A stretch of DNA of 5,538 nucleotides. It comes from Collinsella sp. Lineage in GTDB: Bacteria; Actinomycetota; Coriobacteriia; Coriobacteriales; Coriobacteriaceae. Positions 5,244-5,538 of the stretch are shown here, one piece after another. A program made the position numbers and the translations under genes. The notes below the pieces were generated by a model that saw only the letters and a list, made by a program, of their open reading frames with translations, was not told where the DNA came from and did not search any database. Every line of letters starts with the position of its first letter. Position 1 is the stretch's first letter. The stretch lies in assembly GCA_018373675.1 (NCBI GenBank), contig JAHAGQ010000044.1, forward strand, positions 1 through 5,538. Reading direction: 5' to 3'.

Positions 5244-5538
5244 CTACTGAAGCGCCTGTGCGCCCAGGGCCAGGCAGCCCATGATGCCCTGCTTGCCCTC
5301 GAGGCTGTTGTTGACGATGTAGTTATCGATGTCGTTGACCTCGGGCGTGACGATATAGCCGTTGAGCATCTCGGCGCACTTCTTGCGCGCGAGCGGCACG
5401 ATGGGAGTGTGGTCGGCCACGCCGCCGCCGATGATAATCTTTGGCTCTGTTAGACCAGGATTGACATACATGTGTCCCCACGGTGCCATATCGTTAGCCT
5501 TGTAGACGCGCGGCGATGGGGGCAGCATGAACGCCGAA
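5244..5538 (-). CDS. ROK-family sugar kinase, probably fructokinase-like (C-terminal part)
   Basis: Reading leftwards from the right edge, the frame stays open to TAG at 5244-5246, giving 98 residues of the C-terminus; the true start lies outside the window. ROK kinases phosphorylate sugars such as fructose, glucose or N-acetylmannosamine with ATP in the cytoplasm. The family is indicated by PKIIIGGGV (triple-Gly codons at 5421-5429), the following VPLARKKCAEMLNGYI segment, and the end GIMGCLALGAQAL, matching the usual G-x-x-G-A-L-A-L-A close of fructokinase-like members. NGYIVTPE followed by DNYIV also fits bacterial fructokinases of this family. The residues just before PKIIIGGGV are odd: they read YKANDMAPWGHMYVNPGLTE instead of the usual hydrophobic helix. 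The catalytic Asp, zinc-binding Cys/His and substrate residues are outside the window, so the substrate is unproven. Confidence 0.85.
   Translation of the reverse strand, partial: SAFMLPPSPRVYKANDMAPWGHMYVNPGLTEPKIIIGGGVADHTPIVPLARKKCAEMLNGYIVTPEVNDIDNYIVNNSLEGKQGIMGCLALGAQALQ

Noticed and set aside
5136..5453. Plus-strand open frame opposite the kinase gene
   Set aside because: It begins inside the terminator loop and is antisense to the ROK kinase, whose conserved motifs make the minus strand the coding one.

Overview
The window looks like chromosomal DNA from a high-GC Gram-positive bacterium, most likely a gut member of the Coriobacteriia such as Collinsella. This rests on GC-rich third codon positions, a Rho factor with a very long Ala/Lys/Arg-rich N-terminal extension of the actinobacterial kind, and the flavour of the neighbouring genes. 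The genus is an inference; no rRNA or other marker is present.

Layout from left to right. Positions 1-75 probably hold the last codons of an upstream gene. Positions 76-414 are a non-coding leader with a small hairpin, a near-direct repeat and a plausible extended -10 promoter. Positions 415-2958 encode transcription termination factor Rho: 847 residues, about twice the E. coli length, because roughly 425 disordered residues precede the conserved core. A strong intrinsic terminator at 2996-3027 closes that unit. A good promoter (TTGCAA, 17-bp spacer, CATAAT) at 3107-3135 then drives a two-gene unit. Its first gene encodes an unrecognised protein of about 466 residues with an N-terminal membrane hairpin and a long acidic, Ala-rich domain (3272-4672). 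Seven bases later comes a VanZ-family membrane protein (4680-5129). A perfect 18-bp hairpin flanked by A and T tracts (5115-5161) overlaps the vanZ-like stop codon. It probably terminates transcription from both sides, because the next gene, a ROK-family sugar kinase (5244 to the right edge), converges on it from the minus strand.

Functionally, Rho is the housekeeping RNA helicase that ends transcription. The two-gene envelope unit appears separate from it. The kinase belongs to sugar catabolism and meets the others only at the shared terminator. The most unusual content is the modular N-terminal extension of Rho, the altered primary RNA-binding pocket of Rho, and the uncharacterised membrane-anchored partner of the VanZ-like protein. 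I found no CRISPR array, insertion sequence, tRNA or rRNA.
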